Shown piece by piece: positions 25,446-33,673 of a stretch of 64,000 bases of DNA. Under the pieces are notes generated by a model. It made no database searches, was not told the origin of the DNA, and saw only the letters and a program-made list of their open reading frames with translations. The position numbers and the translations under genes were made by a program. Source of the stretch: Bacillus sp. EB600 (GTDB lineage Bacteria > Bacillota > Bacilli > Bacillales > Cytobacillaceae); the NCBI RefSeq assembly GCF_024494385.1, contig NZ_JAEVLT010000003.1, positions 62,001-126,000 on the forward strand. The letters are read 5' to 3'. Each line of letters begins with the position of its first letter. The stretch's first letter is position 1.

Positions 25446-26279
25446 ATGCATGAATGGGCATTATTAATTATGACGGTTTGTGTCCCCGCAGCAGTTGGAG
25501 GATTCCTATTTCTAGGACTCTTCCATAACAAAATTGCAAAAGCAGATCAGGATTCTTATAAAGCTATGAAACTTCCGGTACTGACTTTAGCTGTTTTATC
25601 AATCGTTGGATTGTTTGCTTCTTTCTTCCATTTGGGAACACCAGCACATGCAATTTATACGATTTTAGGCTTCGGCCGTTCTTGGATGAGCAATGAAATT
25701 GTGTTTACGGGTGCTTTTATTGGATTAGCAGTAATTACAGCTGCACTGGTAATAGTACAAAAGAAAACTAATCCAATCTTTATGATGGTAACCGGTATCG
25801 TTGGTTTAATTGCTGTTTATTGTATGGCTAGTATTTACACAGCTACACGGGTAAATGGATGGGATAATGTGAATACGTATCTTGTCTTTTTTGGAACAGT
25901 ATTCACACTTGGTCCAGTCCTTGCTGCAAGCTTAATGAGTACAGCCCTTAAAGGCGATCTATTAAAAAGCATTATCAAATGGGCATTCGCGATTACCGTA
26001 TTTGGCATTGGCATTCAAGTAATCGGTACAGCAGTATTCTCTGTATCAAATGCGGAAATTGAAATGATTAATGGAGCAGCTGCAATTGAGAGTCTGTCAG
26101 GATACAGTACGATGATTACATTCCGCTGGGTACTTGAAGTAGCAGGGCTTGTACTGCTCGGATTCTTAGCAATCGCTTCAGTGAAAAAAGTAAACTATGC
26201 ACTTATCTATGCAGCGGTTGCCGTTTTAATAATCGGCGAAGTAATGAGCCGATATGCATTCTATGTTATGGGCGCCTAA
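25446..26279 (+). CDS. DmsC-type membrane anchor subunit, copy 1
   Basis: A 277-residue integral membrane protein starting MHEWALLIMTVCVPAAVGG with eight predicted helices, as in DmsC/NrfD menaquinol-oxidising anchors. HLGTPAHAIYTILGFGRSWMSNEI and the later VMSRYAFYVMGA are family-typical. AGGGAGGG precedes the ATG. It anchors the DmsAB pair and feeds it electrons from menaquinol. Confidence 0.92.
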   Translation: MHEWALLIMTVCVPAAVGGFLFLGLFHNKIAKADQDSYKAMKLPVLTLAVLSIVGLFASFFHLGTPAHAIYTILGFGRSWMSNEIVFTGAFIGLAVITAALVIVQKKTNPIFMMVTGIVGLIAVYCMASIYTATRVNGWDNVNTYLVFFGTVFTLGPVLAASLMSTALKGDLLKSIIKWAFAITVFGIGIQVIGTAVFSVSNAEIEMINGAAAIESLSGYSTMITFRWVLEVAGLVLLGFLAIASVKKVNYALIYAAVAVLIIGEVMSRYAFYVMGA

Positions 26280-26304
26280 GTGAAAGCAATGTGTTGCTTT
26301 TGCA

Positions 26305-26334
26305 AAAAGGAAGTGAAGATTTTGCTTTCCTTTT
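26305..26334 (+). terminator. Possible terminator or processing hairpin within the operon
   Basis: AAAAGGAAG pairs with CTTTCCTTTT allowing one bulge, followed by TTTTGT. It lies between the dmsC and tatA genes of copy 1, where copy 2 has an Fe-S protein gene. Confidence 0.4.
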
Positions 26335-26379
26335 GTAAAAAATCGTTCAAATCTTGCGAGTGATGTGGAAGCAATGGAG

Positions 26380-26454
26380 TTTTAGAAAGATGGGTCAGAG
26401 AAATCATTCGTAAAGACTCTGCTGCGCCCATGAATAAAAAATTTAAAGGAGTGA
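26380..26454 (+). pseudogene. Remnant of the Fe-S protein gene seen in copy 2
   Basis: GGGTCAGAGAAATCAT here matches the coding sequence GVREII of the 31929 gene exactly (32248-32263), with similar T-rich sequence before it, and the region joins directly to the shared AATTTAAAGGAGTGAATGTCG ribosome-binding stretch, given here in part. Copy 1 thus appears to have lost this gene by internal deletion. Confidence 0.55.
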
Positions 26455-26460
26455 ATGTCG

Positions 26461-26706
26461 ATGTTATCTAATATCGGAGTACCTGGTTTAATTCTGATTA
26501 TCATATTGGCCCTGATTATCTTTGGCCCTAAAAAGCTGCCAGAGCTTGGTCGTGCTGCGGGGCAAACGTTAAGGGAATTTAAACGTTCAACTCAAGGCTT
26601 GATTGAGGACGAAAAAGAAACGATTGTTGAAGCTGTAAAATTAGAAAAAGAAAATGAAACGATTGCCGAAGCTGTAAAATTAGAAAACGAACCAAAATCT
26701 AATTGA
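26461..26706 (+). CDS. tatA: TatA-family translocase subunit, copy 1
   Basis: An 81-residue protein with the TatA pattern: membrane helix [22 protein letters not shown], given as key residues, with the [14 protein letters not shown] hinge and an amphipathic helix [15 protein letters not shown] 26461 gives MLSNIGVPG, the usual TatAd-like start, with AAAGGA ten bases upstream; ATG 26455 is possible. The acidic tail has a tandem 13-residue repeat (ETI[VA]EAVKLE). It follows the Tat-dependent DmsA gene, so it probably supports its export together with TatC from elsewhere. Confidence 0.93.
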   Translation: MLSNIGVPGLILIIILALIIFGPKKLPELGRAAGQTLREFKRSTQGLIEDEKETIVEAVKLEKENETIAEAVKLENEPKSN

Positions 26707-26740
26707 TGGTGAGAATTTCCCGCAGGAAGGGATAAAATAG

Positions 26741-26789
26741 AAAAAAAGCGAACCCGCAAACTCTAGGAGTGTTGCGGGTTCGCTTTTTT
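26741..26789 (+). terminator. Strong terminator of dms unit copy 1
   Basis: AAAAAAGCGAACCCGCAA pairs with TTGCGGGTTCGCTTTTTT around a 12-nt loop. An almost identical hairpin ends copy 2 at 33619-33661, direct evidence of common origin of the two units. Confidence 0.95.
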
Positions 26790-26799
26790 GCGTCAATAA

Positions 26800-26829
26800 T
26801 TAACGTTTCATGACGTGCACACAAACTTC
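26800..26829 (-). pseudogene. modB 3'-end remnant
   Basis: Minus strand reads VCVHVMKR-stop, against VCVHLMKQ-stop at the true modB end (33674-33700); 24 of 27 bases agree, then similarity fades and a stop interrupts the frame. It sits in the same place relative to the terminator as intact modB does in copy 2, so the duplicated segment reached into modB. Confidence 0.6.
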
Positions 26830-27007
26830 TTACAAAGGGGAAAAATAATCCAGTTTAGGAAACGAACTAGCTTCGGAAATCACAAGAGGCAATTGATAAT
26901 TGTTGTCAACTATCACAAATTAGTAACTTAATTATTAAGAAAATGTGAAAACAATTATCGCAAGAAAATATCCGCTACTAAATTGTTTATAATGAGTTAT
27001 ACAATTT
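26830..27007. other. Upstream region of dms unit copy 2
   Basis: No gene. TTGTCAACTATCACAA at 26903-26918 is an imperfect CRP/FNR- or Rex-like palindrome. Sequence is AT-rich. Confidence 0.3.
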
Positions 27008-27023
27008 TGTGAACATAATCACA
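27008..27023. promoter_or_regulatory. FNR/CRP-type box upstream of copy 2
   Basis: TGTGAACATAATCACA is a perfect TGTGA-N6-TCACA palindrome, 140 bases before ATG 27164. A second GTGAACATAAT half copy lies at 27060-27070, 51 bases downstream. Anaerobic activation by Fnr is inferred. Confidence 0.7.
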
Positions 27024-27163
27024 TTGAAAAGATGAAAAAGATTAACTCCTATCGAAATCGTGAACATAATATAAAAAAGTCTCTAAAGAATCCATCGAGT
27101 TATCCATTTCGATGTTTTCGCAGGAAAAGACTCTACTAATCTTGATTGAAATGAGGAATGAAA

Positions 27164-27874
27164 ATGACCACCACGGCTATTCCAGCGATAGAGGCAGTGA
27201 ATATTTTTTATGCGAGGCAATATGCCTATGATATTCTAAGAAGATTTTTTGTTGAAGAGCCATCCAAGGAATATTTACAGCAATTTGTTCAGAAAAACAT
27301 GATCGACTTTTTTCCGTTTAAAGAGGATTCAGCAGGAATTCAGGACGGAATTCAAGATATAAAGACGTACCTATCTACTCATGATGTCGTTCATGTTGAA
27401 CAACACTATCAAGATTTACATTGGGATTATACGAAATTGTTTATTGGACCTTACGAGCTGCCGGCTCCTCCGTGGGAGTCCTATTATGTAAGAAAAGATA
27501 GTCTTTTATTTCAAGAGACTACGATAAATGTACGCAATTATTATCAGACATATGGGATCTTTGTCCGTGACTTTAATTTCGAAGCAGATGACCATATTGG
27601 CTTGGAGCTTGATTTTCTTTACCACTTAAATGAGCAGTGTTTGGAAATTGCAAATACTCCCGACCAAAGGGGCCAAAATGAACTTAAACGTTTATTGGCC
27701 GACCAAAATAAATTTTTGCAGGATCATCTCCTTCAATTTGTTTCAGAACTAGCAAATAGGATCGCAACGAATGCCGACACTGGATTCTATAAAGGCTTAG
27801 CTAAAATTTTACAAGCATACTTACAAATTGATTCAGAAGTTCTTCAGGAACTTGCGAGCATAGAAATTTTATAA
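27164..27874 (+). CDS. TorD/DmsD-family redox enzyme chaperone, copy 2
   Basis: A 236-residue homologue of the 21550 product with the same motifs (ADDHIGLELDFLYHL, WDYTKLFIGP, PPWESYYVRKD). ATG 27164 is chosen since GAGGA at 27153-27157 is too close to ATG 27158. It opens the second dms unit, 15 bases before the DmsA-like gene, and has its own FNR-controlled leader instead of a radical SAM gene. Confidence 0.9.
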   Translation: MTTTAIPAIEAVNIFYARQYAYDILRRFFVEEPSKEYLQQFVQKNMIDFFPFKEDSAGIQDGIQDIKTYLSTHDVVHVEQHYQDLHWDYTKLFIGPYELPAPPWESYYVRKDSLLFQETTINVRNYYQTYGIFVRDFNFEADDHIGLELDFLYHLNEQCLEIANTPDQRGQNELKRLLADQNKFLQDHLLQFVSELANRIATNADTGFYKGLAKILQAYLQIDSEVLQELASIEIL

Positions 27875-27889
27875 AAGGAGGTACTTGAA

Positions 27890-30472
27890 ATGATCGATTT
27901 AATCAAAAAAATACAAGATTTTAAACTGACCAGAAGATCTTTCATTGGCTGGACAGCGGCAACGGCTGCAGTTGCGGCGATTCCCGTAACAAGAGGGCTG
28001 GTTGCTCATGCGCAAGCGAATGGAAATAGCCAGGCTGCCGATTCCGAAGGTGTATGGAAAACAGCTGCATGCTGGCATGATTGCGGCGGCCGCTGTTTAA
28101 ACAAAGTCTTAGTGAAAGATGGCGGAGTCATTCGGCAAAAAACGGATGATACGCATGAGGACAGCGTTGATTTTCCGCAGCAAAGAGGCTGTTTACGAGG
28201 CCGCTCGCAGCGTCAACAAGTGTTTGGCGCGGATCGCCTGAAATATCCAATGAAACGGAAGAATTGGCAAGTAGGCGGAGGGAAGAAGGAATTACGGGGA
28301 AAAGACCAATGGGTTCGTATTTCATGGGATGAAGCCTTAAACACCGTTGCCAGTGAAATCAAGCGAATTTCAAAGAAATATGGAAATGAATCAATTTGGG
28401 CAAGCGGCTATGATGGATGGGGAGAACACGTGAAAATGCTTTCGATGGCCGGCGGATGTGTAACAGATTGGCGGACAGCTTCCTATGGTGCATTTTATAA
28501 AACAGCCCCCCTTCTGGGAATGGCAGATGGTTGGGAACTAACCAGTGTGAATGATAAGTTGGATTTAGTAAATTCGCAGCTGATTGTTCTGTGGGGAAAC
28601 AATCCATCCTGGTCATCACCAGGGACCCCCGTGCTCAATTTCTTGAATGCAAAAAAAGCCGGAGCAAAGTTTATTACAGTGAATCCGATCTATACAGATT
28701 CAAACGGGATTTTCGATGCCGATTGGATCCCTGTGCGTCCGGGTACAGATGATGCCCTGCTTCTCGCGATTATGAACGCATTACTGGAAAAGGATGATCC
28801 CATCTTAAATCCATTAATTGATTGGGATGTTTTGTATCGTTGTACGGTTGGCTTTGACAAAGATCATATGCCAGCTGGAGCAGATCCAAAGGATAATTTT
28901 AAAGATTATTTACTTGGAACCTATGATCATCAGCCAAAAACACCCGAATGGGCGGCTGAAATTTGTGGTGTCGAAGCACAAACGATCCGGGAACTGGCCC
29001 AATTAATTGGCGGGACAAAACGGGCAGCCATTCTTTGCGGATGGGCGCCGGCCCGTATTAATAATGGGGACTCATTTGTCCAAGCCTTTAATACGCTTGG
29101 ATTTATGACCGGACATATTGGCAGGCCAGGGCGGATGACAGGTATATCTGTCCATGCATTGGCAGCAAACGGAGGCCCAAGTTTAGTTGTTGGCGGCAGT
29201 GATGGCTTACCTGTGATTGAGAATCCTGTTACTATTTCCATTAGTACAGCACAGATTTTCAAAGCGATCACAGACGGGAAATATTTAGAGCCGGGTAAGG
29301 GAGAAAAGCCAATTAACATCCAAATGGTTTACCATGAACAACAAGCCCTGAACGGCATGCTTGGCATCAAACAAGGGCTTGAAGCAATAAGAAAGGTTGA
29401 GTTCGTGGTTTCAAATTCCTATGTGCTCACAACCAGTTCTAAATATGCTGATATTGTTTTGCCGATTACCACTCAATGGGAACGTGAAGGCGGAGTGTTA
29501 TCCGGAAATCGTGAAATCTTAATTGCTTTTACAAAAATCATTGAACCAATGTTCGAAGCTAAAAGTGACCAGTGGGTTGCCACAGAGCTGATGAAGCGGT
29601 TGGGACTTGATCCAAAGAAGGTTTATCCGATCAGTGAAAAGCAGCAATTTTTCAATGCGTTAGCTGGAGCTACGGTGGTTAAAGAAAATGGTGTCGATTA
29701 TGAACCGTTAGTAACCATTACGGCTAAGGAATTGAAAGACTGGGGCGTAGATGGAACTCCTCAAAAAGGAAGAATCGCCTTGAATGAATTCATCAATCGT
29801 GGAATCTATCAGGTGAAAAGAAAGCAAGGAGATCAGCTTGGGTATATTGCTTATCAGCAGTTTATCGAAAATCCAAAAGCAAATCCGCTTCCCTCAGCAA
29901 GTGGAAAATTTGAAATTTACTGTAAAGCATTGGCAGAGGAATCAAAAGGCTTATACTCTGAAGTTGCGCCAATTCCAAAGTATGTTCCAAAGGTAAATGG
30001 ATATGAGGCTACCTACCAAAACTGGGAGAAGAGGATAAAAGGAAACTATCCATTCCAAGTGATCACTCCTCATTATCTAAGGCGTGCCCATAGCACCTTT
30101 GATAATATCCCGAACCTTCGTAAGGCTTGGCCGAATCCTGTTTATTTGAATAAAACAGATGCGGATAAATTGAATATTAAAACAGGCGATACAGTTTTAT
30201 TGTCCAATGCATATGGAAAAACACTTCGTCCTGCCTACACAACCGAAACAATCAGGCCGGGTGTTGTCGCCATGCCGCATGGAGCATGGGTGCAGATTAA
30301 TGAACAGAACGGCATTGATCAAGCAGGTGCAGATAATATGTTAACTGCCCAGATTACAACGGGCCTAGGCGTAGAAGGTTTTAATACCGTTGTTTGTAAC
30401 GTTGAAAAATGGACAGGTGCTCCGTTAAAAGAAGATTACAAATGGGAACAGCGAATTATAAAATTTAACTAA
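27890..30472 (+). CDS. DmsA-like Tat-exported molybdopterin oxidoreductase, copy 2
   Basis: An 860-residue paralogue of the 22282 product. Tat motif TRRSFIGW (14-21), Cys61, Cys65, Cys69 and Cys101 for [4Fe-4S], RISWDEA, WGNNPSWS and RPGTDDA are conserved. The putative Mo-ligand segment reads WRTASYGAFYKTAPLLG against YGSTSWGAWRWIWEQMG in copy 1, and preceding residues (SGYDGWGEHVKMLSMAGG) also differ, while flanking sequence is highly similar. This localised divergence suggests a different substrate. AAAGGAGG precedes the ATG. Confidence 0.9.
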   Translation: MIDLIKKIQDFKLTRRSFIGWTAATAAVAAIPVTRGLVAHAQANGNSQAADSEGVWKTAACWHDCGGRCLNKVLVKDGGVIRQKTDDTHEDSVDFPQQRGCLRGRSQRQQVFGADRLKYPMKRKNWQVGGGKKELRGKDQWVRISWDEALNTVASEIKRISKKYGNESIWASGYDGWGEHVKMLSMAGGCVTDWRTASYGAFYKTAPLLGMADGWELTSVNDKLDLVNSQLIVLWGNNPSWSSPGTPVLNFLNAKKAGAKFITVNPIYTDSNGIFDADWIPVRPGTDDALLLAIMNALLEKDDPILNPLIDWDVLYRCTVGFDKDHMPAGADPKDNFKDYLLGTYDHQPKTPEWAAEICGVEAQTIRELAQLIGGTKRAAILCGWAPARINNGDSFVQAFNTLGFMTGHIGRPGRMTGISVHALAANGGPSLVVGGSDGLPVIENPVTISISTAQIFKAITDGKYLEPGKGEKPINIQMVYHEQQALNGMLGIKQGLEAIRKVEFVVSNSYVLTTSSKYADIVLPITTQWEREGGVLSGNREILIAFTKIIEPMFEAKSDQWVATELMKRLGLDPKKVYPISEKQQFFNALAGATVVKENGVDYEPLVTITAKELKDWGVDGTPQKGRIALNEFINRGIYQVKRKQGDQLGYIAYQQFIENPKANPLPSASGKFEIYCKALAEESKGLYSEVAPIPKYVPKVNGYEATYQNWEKRIKGNYPFQVITPHYLRRAHSTFDNIPNLRKAWPNPVYLNKTDADKLNIKTGDTVLLSNAYGKTLRPAYTTETIRPGVVAMPHGAWVQINEQNGIDQAGADNMLTAQITTGLGVEGFNTVVCNVEKWTGAPLKEDYKWEQRIIKFN

Positions 30473-30490
30473 GAGGAGGTGCAGCGTATT

Positions 30491-31033
30491 ATGGTACAAA
30501 TGGGATTTTGCATTGATTTGCGGAAATGCATTGGCTGTAAAACTTGTGTTGTGGCATGTAAAGATACTAATAATCTGGATGTAGATAGAGATTTCAGGCG
30601 TGTTTATGATTTTGAAGAAGGAACCTTTCCGAGACCATCTATTTACCATCTTTCCATTTCATGCAACCATTGTGATGAGCCGGGATGCGTAAAAGGCTGT
30701 CCGACAGGTGCGATGCATAAGCGCAAGGAAGACGGAGTCGTGGTTGTCGATCATGATAAATGCGTTGGGTGCAAATATTGCGTTTGGAATTGTCCCTACG
30801 GAGCGCCGCAATTCAATGAAGAGCTTGGAATGATGACAAAATGTGATACTTGTTTGACATTGAGAGCGAACGGAGAGGATCCTGCTTGTGTGGCTTCTTG
30901 TCCATTACGTGCGATTTCGTTTGGACCAATCGATGAATTACGGAAGAAATATGGCCATCAGGCTGATATAAAAGGTCTGCCGAGCTCCTCGATCACGAAA
31001 CCAAATTTGGTCATTATTGGAAAAAATAATTAA
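30491..31033 (+). CDS. DmsB-like four-cluster ferredoxin subunit, copy 2
   Basis: A 180-residue paralogue of the 24883 product with the same four Cys groups (CIGCKTCVVAC, CNHCDEPGCVKGC, CVGCKYCVWNC, CDTCLTLRANGEDPACVASC) and nearly identical C-terminus (DELRKKYG, SSSITKPNLVI). ATG 30491 is preferred; GTG 30479 lies inside the GAGGAGGT ribosome binding site. Confidence 0.92.
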   Translation: MVQMGFCIDLRKCIGCKTCVVACKDTNNLDVDRDFRRVYDFEEGTFPRPSIYHLSISCNHCDEPGCVKGCPTGAMHKRKEDGVVVVDHDKCVGCKYCVWNCPYGAPQFNEELGMMTKCDTCLTLRANGEDPACVASCPLRAISFGPIDELRKKYGHQADIKGLPSSSITKPNLVIIGKNN

Positions 31034-31052
31034 ATTGAAGGGAGGGACATAC

Positions 31053-31886
31053 ATGCATGAATGGGCATTATTGATCTTAACCATTTGTGTTCCGGCAGCG
31101 ATTGGCGGCTTCTTATTTTTGGCATTGTTGCATAAAAAAATTGCCAGCAGCGGCCAGGATCCATTTAACGTAATGAAGCTTCCATTGCTGGTACTTGCGG
31201 GATTTTCCATTATTGGATTATTTGGCGCATTTTTTCACCTTGGGAAACCAACACATGCATTTTATACGATTTTAGGCTTTGGCCGGTCATGGATGAGCAA
31301 TGAAATTGTCTTTACCGGCGCTTTCATCGGATTGGCATTTATCACGGCAGGGTTAGCCATTCTGCAAAAGAAAACGAATCGGCTGCTTATGCTCGTAACA
31401 GGACTAGTGGGACTCATGGATGTTTTTTGTATGGCAAGCATTTATACAGCAACTCGGATCAACGGTTGGGAAAACATTAATACCTATCTTGTCCTTTATG
31501 GGGTAGTATTTACACTCGGCCCCGTTCTTGCCGCAAGCCTGATGAGTACAACGTTACATCCTGAAATGTTTAAAAACATTGTCAAAAGGGCATTTGCGAT
31601 TACTATTTTTGGTATTGGTATACAGGTAATTGGCACAGCTATTTTAGCTGTATCAACACCGGCCATGCAATTGATCAGTGGAACGACAGCAGTCGCCAGT
31701 CTCTCTGCTTACGGGGAAATGATTGCCATTCGCTGGGCGCTGGAGGTTGCAGGACTAGCCTTACTGGGATTTTTGGCCATGGCATCACTGAAAAAAGTAA
31801 ATGATTTCCTTGTGTATGCAGCTTTCGCGATCTTTTTGATTGCCGAAGTGATGAGCCGGTATTTGTTTTATGTTATGGGAGCGTAA
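31053..31886 (+). CDS. DmsC-type membrane anchor subunit, copy 2
   Basis: A 277-residue paralogue of the 25446 product, eight predicted helices, start MHEWALLILTICVPAAIGG, with HLGKPTHAFYTILGFGRSWM and VMSRYLFYVMGA retained. GGAGGG six bases before ATG 31053 decides the start over in-frame ATG 31017. Menaquinol oxidation and electron delivery to copy-2 DmsAB are expected. Confidence 0.92.
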   Translation: MHEWALLILTICVPAAIGGFLFLALLHKKIASSGQDPFNVMKLPLLVLAGFSIIGLFGAFFHLGKPTHAFYTILGFGRSWMSNEIVFTGAFIGLAFITAGLAILQKKTNRLLMLVTGLVGLMDVFCMASIYTATRINGWENINTYLVLYGVVFTLGPVLAASLMSTTLHPEMFKNIVKRAFAITIFGIGIQVIGTAILAVSTPAMQLISGTTAVASLSAYGEMIAIRWALEVAGLALLGFLAMASLKKVNDFLVYAAFAIFLIAEVMSRYLFYVMGA

Positions 31887-31928
31887 TGTTAGTAAATAAT
31901 CAACCGCAGGTTTAGGGAGGTGGTTTCG

Positions 31929-32852
31929 TTGAGCTTATTGGGTAAATGGATCGAGAGTCTTGATTATCAAATGGAAATTTTAACAGACTGTACTCGGTAT
32001 AAAAGTCCGCGTTCCACTTGTCAAAAATGTTTGGATGTTTGTGAGAACGAAGCAGTCACTTTCGTGAATCATGTCCCAGTTATTGCGCGCGAACGCTGTG
32101 TGGAATGTGGGAAGTGCATGTCAGTCTGTCCCGTTCAAGCAGTGGCAGGAATTTTTCCAAAAAGAACGGTGGTTCAAAATCAACTGGTGCTGGCAACGGA
32201 GGACTTTCCTACCGTTAAGGAACTGCTTGTACTTTACAAAAAAGGGGTCAGAGAAATCATCAGTGAAGATCCTACTGTGCTCGAGGGCGGGAAACAAGTG
32301 CTTGAAAAGGCAAATAAGATGCTGGATCAGCTTGGGGAAGAAGCGATTTCTGTTTCGACTGCACCTTTTGAAAAAGCAGAAAAAATTTATTCCCGCCGCG
32401 AGCTTTTTTCACTTTGGAATAAGGAGGGTCAAACGTTCGCGAAGCAAGCGGCTCCTGCAAAGTGGCGCTTTAACCACACACACCTGGATGTGGCAAAGTA
32501 TTATCCCGCTTTTCAATTTACAACTATATCTGTAGATACAGCTTCATGCACATTATGCAAGGCCTGTGAGCGTCTGTGCGGGAAAAACTGTTTGACCATT
32601 TCGGAGACAAGTTTTTCGATTACAGCACAAGCTTGTTCGTCGTGTCAGCTCTGTTCGGATATTTGTCCGGAGCAGGCAATTTCGATTGAGGATCAAATTT
32701 CACGGGCACATGAAGTCCATTATCCTATTTTTAAAAAGACCTGCAGTGTTTGTCAGCAGCCATATCAAACAGTGCGAGAGCATGATGATGACAAATGTGT
32801 CGCATGTACAAAACGAGAAGGATTTCTATCCACACACGAATCAAGAATTTAA
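31929..32852 (+). CDS. Multi-cluster 4Fe-4S ferredoxin-like protein unique to copy 2
   Basis: About 307 residues; TTG 31929 has AGGGAGG eight bases upstream. Cys-rich ferredoxin groups occur at the N-terminus (CQKCLDVCENEAVTF, CVECGKCMSVCPVQA) and C-terminus (CTLCKACERLCGKNC, CSSCQLCSDICPEQA), followed by two CxxC pairs (CSVC, CVAC) resembling a zinc ribbon. The 130-residue middle segment has no Cys. It lies between dmsC and tatA and may pass electrons or assist cluster assembly; NapF-like function is possible but unproven. Only a short remnant survives at the equivalent place in copy 1. Confidence 0.75.
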   Translation: MSLLGKWIESLDYQMEILTDCTRYKSPRSTCQKCLDVCENEAVTFVNHVPVIARERCVECGKCMSVCPVQAVAGIFPKRTVVQNQLVLATEDFPTVKELLVLYKKGVREIISEDPTVLEGGKQVLEKANKMLDQLGEEAISVSTAPFEKAEKIYSRRELFSLWNKEGQTFAKQAAPAKWRFNHTHLDVAKYYPAFQFTTISVDTASCTLCKACERLCGKNCLTISETSFSITAQACSSCQLCSDICPEQAISIEDQISRAHEVHYPIFKKTCSVCQQPYQTVREHDDDKCVACTKREGFLSTHESRI

Positions 32853-32866
32853 AGGAGTGAATGTCG

Positions 32867-33112
32867 ATGTTTTCAAATATTGGAGTTCCCGGTTTAATTA
32901 TGATTTTAGTTCTTGCCCTAATTATCTTTGGCCCTAAAAAGCTGCCAGAGCTTGGCCGTGCTGCCGGGCAAACGTTGAGGGAATTCAAACGCTCAACTCA
33001 AGGCTTGATTGAAGAAGAAAAAGAAACGATTGTTGAAGCAGTAAAATTAGAAGAAGACAAAGAAACGATTGTTGAAGCTGTAACATTGGAAAAAGACACA
33101 AAATCTAATTGA
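32867..33112 (+). CDS. tatA: TatA-family translocase subunit, copy 2
   Basis: An 81-residue protein almost identical to the 26461 product: MFSNIGVPG start, single helix, [14 protein letters not shown] hinge, amphipathic [12 protein letters not shown], and an acidic tail with the KETIVEAV repeat doubled. Its leader AATTTAAAGGAGTGAATG is the same as in copy 1. A decayed tatC start follows 33 bases after the stop, implying an ancestral tatAC pair. Confidence 0.93.
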   Translation: MFSNIGVPGLIMILVLALIIFGPKKLPELGRAAGQTLREFKRSTQGLIEEEKETIVEAVKLEEDKETIVEAVTLEKDTKSN

Positions 33113-33145
33113 CGGTAAAAATTCCCTATATAAGCAGGGATGAAC

Positions 33146-33304
33146 ATGACAGATAAAGAATTGCGATTAGTTGATCATTTAGAAGAATTACGAAAGCGAA
33201 AGCGGATGAAGGACAGTTTTCTGGTTCCATCCGACGATTTTGTCCTTCATGAAGCGGATGAAGGACAGTATCCTGGTTCCATCCGACGATTTTGTCCTTC
33301 ATGA
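33146..33304 (+). pseudogene. tatC 5' remnant running into a tandem repeat array
   Basis: ATG 33146, preceded by CAGGGATGAAC, encodes MTDKELRLVDHLEELRKR, the typical TatC N-terminus (consensus LVDHLEELRKR). After residue 18 the reading frame enters the 52-bp repeats and stops at 33302-33304, giving a 52-residue nonsense product. All six TatC membrane helices are missing. Confidence 0.8.
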
Positions 33305-33566
33305 AGCGGATGAAGGACAGTATCCTGGTTCCATCCGACGATTTTGTCCTTCATGAAGCGGATGAAGGACAGTATCCTGGTTCCATCAGACGATTTTGTC
33401 CTTCATAAAGCGGATGAATGACAGTATCCTGGTTCTATCAGACGATTTTGTCCTTCATAAAGCGGATGAAGGACAGTATCCTGGTTCCATCCGACGATTT
33501 TGTCCTTCATAAAGCGGATGAAGGACAGTATCCTGGTTCTATCAGACGATTTTGTCCATCATGAAG
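33203..33566. repeat. 52-bp tandem repeat array, seven units
   Basis: Seven units starting at 33203, 33255, 33307, 33359, 33411, 33463 and 33515, an exact 52-bp period with few substitutions. Each unit contains the inverted pair ATGAAGGACA and TGTCCTTCAT separated by about 30 bases, so every unit can fold into a hairpin. There are no variable spacers, so it is not CRISPR. The 33567-33618 remainder is AT-rich without a gene. Confidence 0.95.
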
Positions 33567-33618
33567 CTATATATTTTTATAAAATATCAATAATATGAAA
33601 TAACCAAGCCAATAGAAA

Positions 33619-33661
33619 CAAAGCGAACCCGCAAACTTTAGGAAAGTTGCGGGTTCGCTTT
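33619..33661. terminator. Terminator of dms unit copy 2, shared with modB
   Basis: AAAGCGAACCCGCAAACTT pairs with AAGTTGCGGGTTCGCTTT, copy of the 26741-26789 hairpin. It lies between convergent units and can stop transcription from both. Confidence 0.9.
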
Positions 33662-33673
33662 GTTATCTGGCAC

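Noticed and set aside
33203..33566. CRISPR-like array
   Set aside because: Units follow each other without variable spacers and no cas genes are near; it is a plain tandem repeat.
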